A DNA stretch of 64,000 nucleotides from Tolypothrix sp. NIES-4075 (lineage in GTDB: Bacteria > Cyanobacteriota > Cyanobacteriia > Cyanobacteriales > Nostocaceae). The notes below the pieces were generated by a model, which saw only the letters and a list, made by a program, of their open reading frames with translations, was not told the origin of the DNA and did not search any database. The stretch is from contig NZ_BDUC01000007.1 in the NCBI RefSeq assembly GCF_002218085.1, forward strand, positions 5,857-69,856, written 5' to 3'. Below, piece by piece: positions 37,085 to 46,459 of this stretch (positions are counted from its first letter, which is position 1; the number at the start of each line of letters is the position of its first letter). The position numbers and the translations under genes are program-made.

Positions 37085-37702
37085 GTATGTCAAAAGGCTT
37101 ACATATAGCGTTGAATAATTGTCAGACTAAATTAAGAATTGGGTATACAACACTACAAACAGGAGCAAGCGATCGCGCATTATGTGAGTCCCGCGTATAA
37201 AGTTATGTTAAGGTTGTGTCCGAGTATGAAGTGCGGTTTTCTGAATGCGAATGCTATTAATAGCCAATACTGTTTTTGAAATAGGAATTGTAGGAGTCAG
37301 AAATACCCTTAATCGGCTGCCCATATCCCTGTTACCTTGGTAGATAAATTATACGTATTTATTTATCTTTACATAGTTTGGTTTTTTCACCTCGTTCTAC
37401 TTACACAACGTGTAAAATTTAACTCTAATTCTTCTGCTTAGTTTGTTACATACTTATAAATTTTCTCCACGACTTACTTATTCTATTCCCGCCGCTTTGT
37501 ACTAGGCAATGATGCATGACAAGTATACTCGTTATGCATCATTTACTTTTGATTCAAGCGGATGTAGAGTGATTAAATGGATGTCTTGCTCCCGTTCCAT
37601 ATACGACATCCGTTTCTACCAAGCGTAGGGGTGTACAGATGTACGCCCTGGAGATCTGATTCATGTGTTGCAAAGATTAAATTTAATTTTTGGACAGGTT
37701 TG
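37085..37702. other. Intergenic, 618 bp
   Basis: No gene recognised. A likely promoter area for the ScyD/E-like gene. The upstream in-frame extension from 37577 (MDVLLPFHIRH...) is judged untranslated. Confidence 0.35.
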
Positions 37703-38911
37703 ATGAAACTAAAGCAATTTGGTATTACATTTTTGAGTATTTGTATTGCTGCTTTTACAGGAACGAAAGCAGCAGAGGCAGCATCGTTTTCGGTAATTGC
37801 CGATGGTCTTGATAATGCACGGGGTCTAACTTTTGGCCCTGACGGCAGCCTCTACGTTACAGAAGCAGGAAAAGGGGGAAGTGGAGCTTGTGTTCCTTCA
37901 CCGAGCGTAGAAAACCAATCTTTGTGTTATGGCACAACTGGTGCAGTGACAAAAATTGGAAAAGGTACGCAAGAGCGTGTCCTTACAGGACTGCCTTCTT
38001 TAGCATTACCAGATGGTACTGATACTGCTGGGCCTCAAGATATCAAATTTGATGCTACTGGCAAGCCTTATATTGCGGTGGGGTATGGTTCTAATCCCAC
38101 ATTTCGCGCCACATTAGGTAACACTGACTTAGGAAAAATTATCACTGCTAATTTCAATACAAATTCGTGGACTAGTGTAGCTGATTTAGCTAATTACGAA
38201 CTTGTAAATAATCCAGACAAAGGTGATGTAATCAGCAATCCTTTTTCTTTGCTCCTAGATGGAAATAAAGTTGTTGTTGTTGATGCGGGTGCGAATGAGT
38301 TACTCAGCGCAGGTACTGATGGAAATAATTTAAACGCGATCGCCACAATTAAGCGCCAGACATTAACTAATCCAGTCTTCCCCTCTGGTGCATCGTCATC
38401 ACCATTTGAAATCCAAGCAGTACCTACAAATGTTGCATTAGGACTGGATGGTGCTTATTATATCAGCCAATTAACTGGTTTTCCTTTTCCCGAAGGTCAA
38501 GCAAAAATCTATCGAGTTGGTTCTGATGGTCAACCAACAGTCTATGCCGATGGCTTTACCCAACTTACTGACTTAGCTTTTGATACTGAGGGTAATTTGT
38601 ATGCTTTACAGTACGCTAATCAGTCACTCTGGAAAGGTAACCTAGATGGTTCGGTAATTAAGATATCACCTGATGGCACTCGGACAACACTACTCAGTGG
38701 TAATGGATTAGAGTCGCCTACTGCTTTGACTATTGGTGCTGATGGTGCTATCTACGTGACAAATCGGGGCGATCGCCCTGGACTTGGACAAGTTCTCAAA
38801 ATTGAGAATCCCAAGTCTGTTCCCGAATCTACTTCTATTTTCAGCTTCTTAGCGCTTATTGGCACTGTGAGCGTTACTTTGTTGCGTCAGGGTAAAGCTA
38901 AGATGTTTTAA
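37703..38911 (+). CDS. ScyD/ScyE-family beta-propeller protein with PEP-CTERM
   Basis: 402 residues from ATG 37703 (MKLKQFGITFLSICIAAFTG), which begins a normal signal peptide; an upstream in-frame start at 37577 would bury it. The mature part has NHL-like repeats (NARGLTFGPDGSLYVTEAG, NVALGLDGAYYISQLTGFPF, LTDLAFDTEGNLYALQYANQ, PTALTIGADGAIYVTNRGDR). It ends VPESTSIFSFLALIGTVSVT then LLRQGKAKMF, a PEP-CTERM sorting tail. ScyD and ScyE are linked to scytonemin clusters, but similar proteins occur alone, as here. Confidence 0.88.
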   Translation: MKLKQFGITFLSICIAAFTGTKAAEAASFSVIADGLDNARGLTFGPDGSLYVTEAGKGGSGACVPSPSVENQSLCYGTTGAVTKIGKGTQERVLTGLPSLALPDGTDTAGPQDIKFDATGKPYIAVGYGSNPTFRATLGNTDLGKIITANFNTNSWTSVADLANYELVNNPDKGDVISNPFSLLLDGNKVVVVDAGANELLSAGTDGNNLNAIATIKRQTLTNPVFPSGASSSPFEIQAVPTNVALGLDGAYYISQLTGFPFPEGQAKIYRVGSDGQPTVYADGFTQLTDLAFDTEGNLYALQYANQSLWKGNLDGSVIKISPDGTRTTLLSGNGLESPTALTIGADGAIYVTNRGDRPGLGQVLKIENPKSVPESTSIFSFLALIGTVSVTLLRQGKAKMF

Positions 38912-39055
38912 TTCTCCCGGTTCGCTCATTTTTTCAGGAGTTAAAACAAAGGCTACTCAAAAGTCAAAGACTGACCATCAAAAAGCATTCTATCGCTACC
39001 AAACAAACTATCTTATTCATCAAGTTTGACTAATAAATATACTTACTATATACAC

Positions 39056-39283
39056 TCACCGCGTTATAAGGTGAGGGCATTTAGCTAATGCAATTGGTGA
39101 AGGCATGGCTGAGTGTATGCCAAATTTCCTTGCTTCGTAACTCGCAGCTGCTACCACCCCCCGTTGGTTGGGAGTTGCACCAACCACTAATGGTTTACCT
39201 CGCAAGGAAGGATTATCGCGCTGCTCTACCGATGCGTAAAAAGCATCCATGTCGATGTGGATGATTTTTCTTACTTGGTTCAC
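39056..39283 (-). pseudogene. dinB: DNA polymerase IV, N-terminal fragment
   Basis: First 75 codons of a Y-family polymerase: MNQVRKIIHIDMDAFYASVE with the first catalytic Asp, KPLVVGATPNQRGVVAAASY and EARKFGIHSAMPSPIALAKC. The gene stops at LITR; the other catalytic residues and the thumb and finger domains are gone. Confidence 0.85.
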
Positions 39284-39332
39284 CTTGATTAATTGTTACT
39301 CAATAATATTCCCGTCCTCACCTTGCTTCACT

Positions 39333-39970
39333 TCGACAGAAGATATTAAAGGTGAGAAAGTTGAATCGTACCGCGATACAACGGGTATACAAAGCACCGA
39401 TTTTGCCAAAGTGCTAGCGTTGGTGGATAGAACTACGCCCAAGGGCAAACGAGATTATGCAATATTGCGGCTGCTGTGGGATAATGCTTTGCGGCGTAGT
39501 GAAGTATGTAATTTGAATGTCGGCGATTTTAACGCCCAATCAAGTACTTTATCTATATTAGGTAAGGGTAAGGGGACGCAAAAAGTAGTTGTTGATTTAA
39601 GTCGCAAAACTGTGGAGGCGATCGCTGACTGGCTGATTGCGAGTAAGGGGGCAAGTAAATTGAAACAGCCGCTATTTACGGTGATTGCCTACAACGGTAA
39701 TGGTAAACGCCTCACTGGGGAAGCAATTCGGCGGTTGGTGGATGGGTTATGTAAAAAAGTTGGTATTACTAAACAAATCAAGCGCACCGCATTAGGCACA
39801 GTTCGATTACTACTGTGTTGGATAAAAATAATGGTAATTACCGCGCCACGCAAAGGTTTAGCCGTCATGCTAAACCGGATACGGTGATGAAATATGATGA
39901 TAATCGCTGCTATGTTGCAGAAGCAGATGACCGATATATTGGCGGATTTGGTGTGAGGGTAAAATTGTAA
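39333..39970 (+). pseudogene. Tyrosine recombinase/integrase, truncated and frameshifted
   Basis: The catalytic domain begins around STDFAKVLALVDRTTPKGKR and DYAILRLLWDNALRRSEVCN (first Arg). A one-base loss near 39782 moves the rest into another frame: HRIRHSSITTVLDKN (H-x-x-R), QRFSRHAKPDTVMKYDD (His and the nucleophile Tyr), ending at 39970. All catalytic residues survive in sequence, but the N-terminal arm-binding part and the frame are lost. It abuts the dinB fragment in opposite orientation. Confidence 0.8.
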
Positions 39971-39974
39971 ACGT

Positions 39975-40320
39975 ATGCCGATGCTATATATTCCTTATAA
40001 AGACCTGGATGCAATTAGCAGTGATGATACCTTAGTTAGTATAGGTTTTGATAAAGTTTATTTTAGAGAAAATGATGATGAAAGTGTGTCGGAGTGAATT
40101 TGCACTTTATGAAGAAACCATTTATAGAACAATAAGAAAAAAAGACTTAATTGCAGTAACTATTAAGAAAAATGGTTCGATTCGTGGAATAGGAGCAAAA
40201 CGTAGTCGTGGATGGATACTTCGTGCTTATGAATGGTACAAGATTGCAAAAAGAGAAACTTTAACAAATTTACCAGATGATTTTATTGATTCTCTAATTT
40301 TTGACTCCAACGATGAGTAG
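39975..40320 (+). CDS. Hypothetical small protein(s), possibly one frameshifted gene
   Basis: Frame one (39975-40097) reads MPMLYIPYKDLDAISSDDTL ... VYFRENDDESVSE. Frame two (to 40320) reads SEFALYEETIYRTIRKKDLI, KKNGSIRGIGAKRSRGWILR and YEWYKIAKRETLTNLPDDF. They overlap and share the word SE at the switch, so a single 115-residue protein with a one-base shift is plausible; two overlapping genes are the alternative. No family recognised. Only 4 bp follow the integrase stop. Confidence 0.4.
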
Positions 40321-40379
40321 AAATACAAACTAATAAAAAGGTCAAGCAGAATTGGTATAAGTCAAACCAAGACAATCAA

Positions 40380-41108
40380 CTAATATCCAAAAAAGCAACT
40401 GTTGCGGACGCAATGCTCTAATTTAATTTGTACAAAAAGGTCAGTGGCATCTGGAAATATATTGTAAGGTTCCATTTTACAGTCGTAACAGTGAATATTT
40501 TTCATGATTGAGTACAAAGTATCAGTGCTAAGGACTGTAGAGTGTCCAACTCGATTTGGATCTGAGTAATTAGGGGAAGATGGGTCAATATAGGAAATGA
40601 GATTAAAGAGAACATACTTATTAGCATATTTAACCATTTTCTTGACAAAATACTCAACAAAGAGGTCGTAGTATTGTACTCTTGTTACTAGAACCCCCAA
40701 AGCCAAGACAATATCGAATTTACGATTTGGAGAAAATGAGGGGTCAATAAAGTTAATTAACTGGAATTTTTTTGTGTTCGATTTCTGCTGTGCTGACGAT
40801 ATAAACGCAGGGACAATATCAATTGCCAGATAATTGTAACTATTAATATCAGGAAAACGCAGTGATAAGTAAGAAATAAGTTCTCCTTTTCCACAACCTA
40901 CATCAAGAATGGAACAATCTGACCAAATTGGAATTTTTTCAAAAAGTTTATCAAAAAAACTGAAATTTCTTTGTTCGTTTCTTTCTCCGATACTTTTGGC
41001 TGATGTTATTCCCTGATTGATAATGAGTTTGGAGTAGTATTGCTTGATGGAATGTCCGTCCCCTAGCCAAGTTTGGATGAGTTCATCAGAAAATTTAGCT
41101 TCTTTCAT
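40380..41108 (-). CDS. Class I SAM-dependent methyltransferase
   Basis: 242 residues. Motif I is ILDVGCGKGELISYLSLRFP; then YLAIDIVPAFISSAQ (acidic loop), FDIVLALGVLVTR (motif IV-like) and a C-terminal sheet region. AT-rich codon use. Similar small-molecule methyltransferases occur in glycan or secondary metabolite clusters, but the neighbours here give no pathway. The substrate is unknown. Confidence 0.8.
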   Translation of the reverse strand: MKEAKFSDELIQTWLGDGHSIKQYYSKLIINQGITSAKSIGERNEQRNFSFFDKLFEKIPIWSDCSILDVGCGKGELISYLSLRFPDINSYNYLAIDIVPAFISSAQQKSNTKKFQLINFIDPSFSPNRKFDIVLALGVLVTRVQYYDLFVEYFVKKMVKYANKYVLFNLISYIDPSSPNYSDPNRVGHSTVLSTDTLYSIMKNIHCYDCKMEPYNIFPDATDLFVQIKLEHCVRNSCFFGY

Positions 41109-41236
41109 TATTAATATTTGAGATTTGCTACAGCTTTTTAATTAATTATTAGGCATAGTATCATATGGACACAATTATTTATCTAGGCTATGCACGCTTA
41201 GTAATTATAAAAGGCGATCGCATTTGAACAACAATC

Positions 41237-41639
41237 ATGACCAGCCCTCTTTCCCCTATAGAAGATCCAGACTTTTATTCCTCCATTCAGGAGAACCTAA
41301 AACAGCTTTTCGCTCAGTTGGGAACTCCCTTGGACTCTTCATCAATCATAGAAATATATCAGAATGCATGTGATTTACAAAAGCCACGTTTCCCCATCAC
41401 CCTTAACTCTTGCCCGCGTTGCAGGAACATTACTGGTTTACCGAGTTAACGACACAGAACCGGAAGAGATCAAATGGTTTAACACCCAGGTTCAACAATG
41501 TCTGGACTCTGAAGAAGTTGAGGAGTTGATTGAATCGATACATCGCACTGATGCTTTGCGATCGCACTACCATTTGAGAATCCACTCTTCATCGCACCAA
41601 AATGGAGTTACAGCATGGACGATAGTGAGAAGCTATTAG
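41237..41639 (+). pseudogene. Conserved hypothetical, frameshifted
   Basis: Frame one gives MTSPLSPIEDPDFYSSIQEN, LFAQLGTPLDSSSIIEIYQN and ACDLQKPRFP. Frame two continues PLTLARVAGTLLVYRVNDTE, NTQVQQCLDSEEVEELIESI and HRTDALRSHYHLR. A one-base change near 41400 separates them. Its stop overlaps the start of the next small gene, so they were translated together. Function unknown. Confidence 0.5.
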
Positions 41640-41824
41640 AAATTAAGCAAGAACTAGAGCGAATCAACGAGCGGCTAGGAAAATTGTTTCCATCGAACCA
41701 TCCTCAATTTGATGATGTGTTTGAAGACCTGGGCGCGGCTGGTTACTATATCCGTGAAGCTGGTCATTGCATTCAGGCAGCGATAAAAACAGTGCTTCGT
41801 GGTGGAGAAACTGAAGTTGGGTGA
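41615..41824 (+). CDS. Small hypothetical protein, 69 aa
   Basis: MDDSEKLLEIKQELERINER then LGAAGYYIREAGHCIQAAIK. Helical, soluble. It starts inside the end of the preceding gene and overlaps the GTG start of the next, a translational-coupling layout. Function unknown. Confidence 0.5.
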   Translation: MDDSEKLLEIKQELERINERLGKLFPSNHPQFDDVFEDLGAAGYYIREAGHCIQAAIKTVLRGGETEVG

Positions 41825-41936
41825 AGAATGTCGCGGTGAACGCGACCGCGCATTAGCCCTTTACAATACCTTGAGCAAAAAACAGAAAGAGCAGATTCCG
41901 CAAGTATTGCGGGTGTGGCTGCGCTACCGAGCGTGA
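41802..41936 (+). CDS. Small hypothetical protein, 44 aa
   Basis: GTG start at 41802. Reads EKLKLGEECRGERDRALALY, NTLSKKQKEQIPQVLRVWLR. Charged and helical, overlapping the previous gene by 23 bp. 41937-42190 then holds only a doubtful frame (MLQPQPKTPVSQN...). Confidence 0.4.
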   Translation: MEKLKLGEECRGERDRALALYNTLSKKQKEQIPQVLRVWLRYRA

Positions 41937-42189
41937 GAAATACTTCGGCACACACCGAACGCCGCCCAAGTCGGCACGAAAAACAGCTTCTACTAAACCA
42001 TACCGAGAGTGTTAATATTCCAAAATACAGTGCCACAATGCGTGGTTTTAACTATGTTGCAACCCCAACCCAAAACTCCAGTATCCCAAAATCTATTGGT
42101 TAAGCTAAAAGCTCCCCGTGTGAGCGAAGATTTGGCGTTGCTGAATCAAAATATGAATCAGGCGATCGCTGCACATCTTGAGTGGCACT

Positions 42190-42432
42190 GAACCATACTT
42201 CAGGTAATGTATTACCAATCGAATAGAAAGTTTAAGCATTTCTTCGGACTTAGAATAACAGAAAGTTTTACGATGTAGTCGAGCACTCCGGATGTCGAAA
42301 ACGACTGTTTTCTCCTTCTCCCAAGGGGAGACGCTCCGCGAACAACCCTGGTCATGTAGGTTTTACTAACAATATGGTCTTCGTCGCTAATAAAACAAGG
42401 ATAAACTGGGTAGCCATCTGTACTTGAGAATA
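42190..42432 (-). pseudogene. IS1-family transposase fragment with repeat insertion
   Basis: Reads TDGYPVYPCFISDEDHIVSK and TYMTRV, then a roughly 45-bp GGAGACGCTCCGCGAAC repeat, then in another frame RLHRKTFCYSKSEEMLKLSI and RLVIHYLKYG. This matches the C-terminal half of the IS1 transposase at 62.4 kb. It begins 15 bp beyond the devA stop. Confidence 0.75.
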
Positions 42433-42446
42433 AGAGTGCCAACAGC

Positions 42447-43115
42447 TTATAGTCTGCCATCTTCCAAATGGATGATGCGATCAGCAATATCCAAAATGCG
42501 ATTGTCGTGAGTCACTAGCAAGATAGTACATTTTTGTTCCTTAGCTAGACGCTGCATTAAGTCTACAATGTTTCGACCGGTCTTACTGTCTAATGCAGCA
42601 GTTGGCTCATCTGCTAAAACTAACTTAGGACGACTAACTAAGGCACGAGCGATCGCTACACGTTGTTTTTGTCCTCCCGAAAGGTTCTTCGGGTAATAGT
42701 TAACTCGTTCACCTAAACCAACTATTTTGAGAATGGCTTCAGATTTAGCACAAGCCTCTTGTTTACTAATATTTTCATGCAGTTCAATTGACATCTGCAC
42801 ATTCTGCCGGGCTGTCATAAATGGTAATAAATTATGAGCTTGAAAAATATAGCCAATCTCACGACGTACCTGTACTAGTTTCTCTTCATCGGCTCCATTC
42901 AGTTCTCTATCTAAACATCTAAGACTTCCATCTTGAACTGAGCGTAACCCACCAATCAACGAAAGTAAAGTGGTTTTACCCGAACCAGATGGTCCTGTCA
43001 TAATTACAATTTCACCAGAATTTATTTTCAAGTTAATGTCAAATAAAACCTGCTTTTTCAGTGATTCTTTGCCAAAGTGATGATTTAAATTACAAACAAC
43101 TATAATAGGCTTCAT
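42447..43115 (-). CDS. devA: DevA-type ABC exporter ATPase
   Basis: 222 residues. Walker A GPSGSGKTTLLSLIGGLRS, Q-loop region YIFQAHNLLPFMTARQNV, signature LSGGQKQRVAIARALVSRP, Walker B LVLADEPTAALDS and H-loop LVTHDNRI. It belongs to the MacB/LolD/DevA class. It is the last gene of a devB-devC-devA operon (17 bp after devC). The C-terminus ends at HLEDGRL, somewhat short, right before an IS1 remnant, so a few residues may have been lost. Confidence 0.9.
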   Translation of the reverse strand: MKPIIVVCNLNHHFGKESLKKQVLFDINLKINSGEIVIMTGPSGSGKTTLLSLIGGLRSVQDGSLRCLDRELNGADEEKLVQVRREIGYIFQAHNLLPFMTARQNVQMSIELHENISKQEACAKSEAILKIVGLGERVNYYPKNLSGGQKQRVAIARALVSRPKLVLADEPTAALDSKTGRNIVDLMQRLAKEQKCTILLVTHDNRILDIADRIIHLEDGRL

Positions 43116-43131
43116 AATAAGTACATGTAAC

Positions 43132-44301
43132 CTAGAAAATATCAGCTGGATCTGCTGCTTTCAGCTTTCCTACTGCAATGACACCAGAAATAGAACACAT
43201 AATAATTGTTGCTGCCAATACAAACACTGCTCTGTTAAGCGTCATAGCAATAGGTAGAAGCGTAGCTTGTTTAGTAAATTCATACTGGATGCAAGAGATA
43301 ATAAACCCAGGTGTATAACCTAAAATAGCAATCAACAAAGCTTGTTGTAAAACTACAGATAAAAGATATTTATGCCGATACCCCATTGCTTTAAGCATGG
43401 CGTACTCAGACAGATGTTCGGAAACATTGGTATAAAGAATTTGATAAACAACTACAATTCCGACAACAAGACCCAGAAAAACACCTAGATTGAAAATAAA
43501 ACCAATTGCCGTACTGCTCTGCCAGTAATTCTTTTCAAAGTCCATTAGTCCTTGCTTTGAGAGAACTTTAACATCTTTTGGTAAATATTCTTTCAGTTTC
43601 TTGAGAAAATTATCAACATTATTTCCTGGTTTTAATTTAATTAAACCGATATCAACAAATCTTTGTTGGCGATTACTGAAGATTCGTAAAAAGTTGAGAT
43701 GACTAGTTAGTAAATTTCCATCCGCACCAAAAGATGTTCCTAACTCAAATAACCCCATCACCTTGATTCTTCGATTTGAAGTCTTGTTACTAACTTCTAC
43801 AGTTAAATTCCCTTGCTTTTTAAATTCTGAAACAATTGAACCAAATTCAGATCTGGAATTTTGGTCAAATAAGACTACATCAGGACGTTTGAGTTTATCT
43901 AAATTTTCAGCAACTCCGGGAAAATCAAAGACTTGATGCCTCAAATCGAATCCGATTACAAATATATTGCGCCAATAATTTCTGGTTTGAGGATTTTTCC
44001 ATTGAGCAAAATCTAAGTAAATTGGGTTAACAAAATCTACTTCTGGAAAGGCTAAAGCTTGTAACAAGCGACGCTCAGGAAAGCTTTGCATCGCAATTAA
44101 AGCTGTTGAGCGAGAACTAATTAAAAAGCAATCTCCTTTCAACCCTTGATGCAAGCGAACAGCACTATCAAATAAAGCATCTCTGAGACCTAGCTGCATA
44201 AAAATAATAACTACAGCAAAAATTACTCCTGATAAAGCTACAATTAAGCGAACTTTTTGGTATCTAAGTTGTAACCAAGCTGTAGGGAGTTTTTCAAACA
44301 T
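43132..44301 (-). CDS. devC: DevC-type ABC exporter permease
   Basis: 389 residues. One N-terminal helix (VRLIVALSGVIFAVVIIFMQ), a large periplasmic domain (about 45-265), then three helices from about 270 (FIFNLGVFLGLVVGIVVVYQ), typical of FtsX/MacB-like permeases. The motif YAMLKAMGYRHKYL before helix three is the coupling segment of the family. In heterocyst formers DevBCA with TolC exports envelope glycolipids; paralogues serve other amphiphiles. Confidence 0.92.
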   Translation of the reverse strand: MFEKLPTAWLQLRYQKVRLIVALSGVIFAVVIIFMQLGLRDALFDSAVRLHQGLKGDCFLISSRSTALIAMQSFPERRLLQALAFPEVDFVNPIYLDFAQWKNPQTRNYWRNIFVIGFDLRHQVFDFPGVAENLDKLKRPDVVLFDQNSRSEFGSIVSEFKKQGNLTVEVSNKTSNRRIKVMGLFELGTSFGADGNLLTSHLNFLRIFSNRQQRFVDIGLIKLKPGNNVDNFLKKLKEYLPKDVKVLSKQGLMDFEKNYWQSSTAIGFIFNLGVFLGLVVGIVVVYQILYTNVSEHLSEYAMLKAMGYRHKYLLSVVLQQALLIAILGYTPGFIISCIQYEFTKQATLLPIAMTLNRAVFVLAATIIMCSISGVIAVGKLKAADPADIF

Positions 44302-44351
44302 AAAAGTTTTTAATTGATTACGAACTATTTCTTAATGTTTTTGGGTAGTCA

Positions 44352-44462
44352 TATAGCGGTTCCCATTCAAATACGGTACAACATCATATCGCGTCTGTGT
44401 AGTAGGGGCAAAGGCTAGCCGTGCCCCTACGGGTGTACCTCACGTAAACGAGAACCGCTATA
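44352..44462. repeat. 111-bp MITE with IS630-type ends
   Basis: Left end TATAGCGGTTCCCATTCAAA, right end (reverse complement) TATAGCGGTTCTCGTTTACG, inner GTACA words and flanking TA. It overlaps the 3' end of devB and supplies its last codons. Confidence 0.8.
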
Positions 44463-45746
44463 TGTATTGATGACCACATCCACCTGTAAATTAGTTAAAC
44501 CGGCTACTTGCTGAGTGTCTTTTGCATCTAGACGAATTTTAACCTCCACTACCCTGACATCAGCATCTGCGGTGGGGTCAGTACCTAAGACATCTTTTTT
44601 TCCAATCTGCAAACCAATCTCATCTACTGTTCCTTGCAATTCTCTAATTACTCCATCGGTTTTGATGGTCGCTCGTTGACCAATCCTGACACGACTGATA
44701 TCTGTTTCATAAACTTCTGCTCTTACATACATCTGATCTGTCTGACCTAGATCGGCAATTCCTTGATTGCTAACAAGTTCACCTGGTCGGGTATGAATTT
44801 TCAGAATTTGACCATAAGACGGCGATCGCACATAAGCCAAAGCTAACTCTGCCTCAGCTCGTTGGACGGCAGCTTGGGCATTTCCGAGGTCTGTTTGAGC
44901 AACTTGTACATCTACAGGACGGACTTCTGCAACTGCTTTCAGCGTCGCTCCCTCGGATTGGATCTGTTTTTCTTGGGTAGCAATTGTCCGGTTGAGGTTT
45001 GCTTTTGCCTCTTGGATCTGTTTGCCTCTACTGCTAACAATTCGTTTAAGATTAGCTTGAGCTTCTTGAAGCAGTTCTCGATTGGTTTCTTGTTTGAGGC
45101 AGCTGCTATCACGAGTTTGAGTAGAAACGGCTCCGTTTTGATACAACGACTGATAGCGCTGGCAGTCAGCTTGGGCATTGCGTAATTCAGCATAGCTCCG
45201 AGCAACTGTCGCTTTTTGGGCACTCTTTTCTCCTTGTAACTGAGCCTCTAAATTAGCAATAGTTGCTCGTTGAGTATTAATTTGCCCTTCTAACTCAGCT
45301 TTGGTGCCTTGGAATTTGGCATCCTGAGCCAAAATCGAAGCCGCTTTAGCTCCGGCTTTGACTTGCTCTAAACGCGCAAGGGATGCTCTAACTTGCTGTT
45401 GAGCTTGTTGGAGGGCAGCGACTAGGCGATCGCGACTGTCCAGAATCGCAACGACTTGCCCTTTTTTAACTCTGTCTCCTCGTTTCACTAGCAGTTGGTC
45501 AACTCTTGCACCTTCTAAGAAAGCAGGGGCAGATAGATGAATTACTTCTCCTTTCGGTTCCAAGTACCCTAAAGCCGCAACAGCGTCAACAGGAGTTTGG
45601 CTAACAGAGGATGTTGTTGCGGTGCGAGTAGCGGCTCGGAAATTTAACATACCATAAGTTGTAATTGCACCTGTTGCTAAAGCCGCAGCAACTAATAAAA
45701 CAATCGCCCCCTGTCGTTTTGGTTTGAATAATAGCTGATATTTCAT
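44427..45746 (-). CDS. devB: DevB-type membrane fusion protein
   Basis: 439 residues. N-terminal membrane anchor (about 14-35), lipoyl half DQLLVKRGDRVKKGQVVAIL, a long coiled coil (about 110-300) and the barrel part RVRIGQRATIKTDGVI. Typical DevB adaptor for the adjacent DevCA. The final residues (YSGSRLREVHP) come from a MITE inserted at the end of the gene, replacing the native tail after VVINT. The core is intact. Confidence 0.9.
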   Translation of the reverse strand: MKYQLLFKPKRQGAIVLLVAAALATGAITTYGMLNFRAATRTATTSSVSQTPVDAVAALGYLEPKGEVIHLSAPAFLEGARVDQLLVKRGDRVKKGQVVAILDSRDRLVAALQQAQQQVRASLARLEQVKAGAKAASILAQDAKFQGTKAELEGQINTQRATIANLEAQLQGEKSAQKATVARSYAELRNAQADCQRYQSLYQNGAVSTQTRDSSCLKQETNRELLQEAQANLKRIVSSRGKQIQEAKANLNRTIATQEKQIQSEGATLKAVAEVRPVDVQVAQTDLGNAQAAVQRAEAELALAYVRSPSYGQILKIHTRPGELVSNQGIADLGQTDQMYVRAEVYETDISRVRIGQRATIKTDGVIRELQGTVDEIGLQIGKKDVLGTDPTADADVRVVEVKIRLDAKDTQQVAGLTNLQVDVVINTYSGSRLREVHP

Positions 45747-45837
45747 GTATGCTCCTTCCGTGGATATTACGATTTATTTATACGGGGTAAATCCTCAAAC
45801 AAATCATTAATGTGTATTTTTTAATACCGTATTCTCC

Positions 45838-46131
45838 TTAAGTTTCAAACTCGACGCTATGCCTTTGGTTTATCCCTTGAGAAATACCCAATCGCTCAAC
45901 ACTAGTTACATACTGCATACATCTAGACTCCTCAAAGTTACGATATTCTTGCCAAAACTCGCCCTCTAAATTAAACGGAAGAGTCATCATCCACTCGATA
46001 AATTTGAATAAGCTAATGATATCTTCCCGCTTGAATTTTAGGTCGTATAATCTTTTTAGCAAAGTAAGCTTTTGCCGCTTGCGTTCCGGTAAGACGCTGC
46101 TAGTCTCCAAAGCTGCCAGGTGTGCCATCAC
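45838..46131 (-). pseudogene. Rpn/YhgA-type nuclease, C-terminal remnant
   Basis: 97 residues reading LPERKRQKLTLLKRLYDLKF, REDIISLFKFIEWMMTLPFN and LEGEFWQEYRNFEE, the C-terminal region of the Rpn-family (PD-(D/E)xK, formerly putative transposase) proteins abundant in cyanobacteria. The N-terminal nuclease domain is missing. 46132-46459 should hold the promoter of the halogenase/PKS cluster. Confidence 0.65.
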
Positions 46132-46459
46132 AATGAGCGTAAACGGGTTGCTACTAGCTCCAAGTAAGCTTTTTTACTTAATTCATAAGTATTTAGTTGT
46201 GCTTTTATTATCAAACAAAGTTTTATGAAGAAAGTAATTTTTAAAACACGAAATCATTTAATAATTAAGTACTCGATCAAACTTAAAGTCCGGTGGCGCA
46301 ACGCATGTTGTATGCGATCGCCAATTGCGATAAATATGAACTTAATAACTCGCAACTTACCGGCAACTTAAGTTAATATAATTTGTGTAGTATTAAAAAA
46401 ATTTATTTAATCTGTGGAAGCTCTTACTCTAATTTAAATGAAGTAACCAACAGAAGCTA

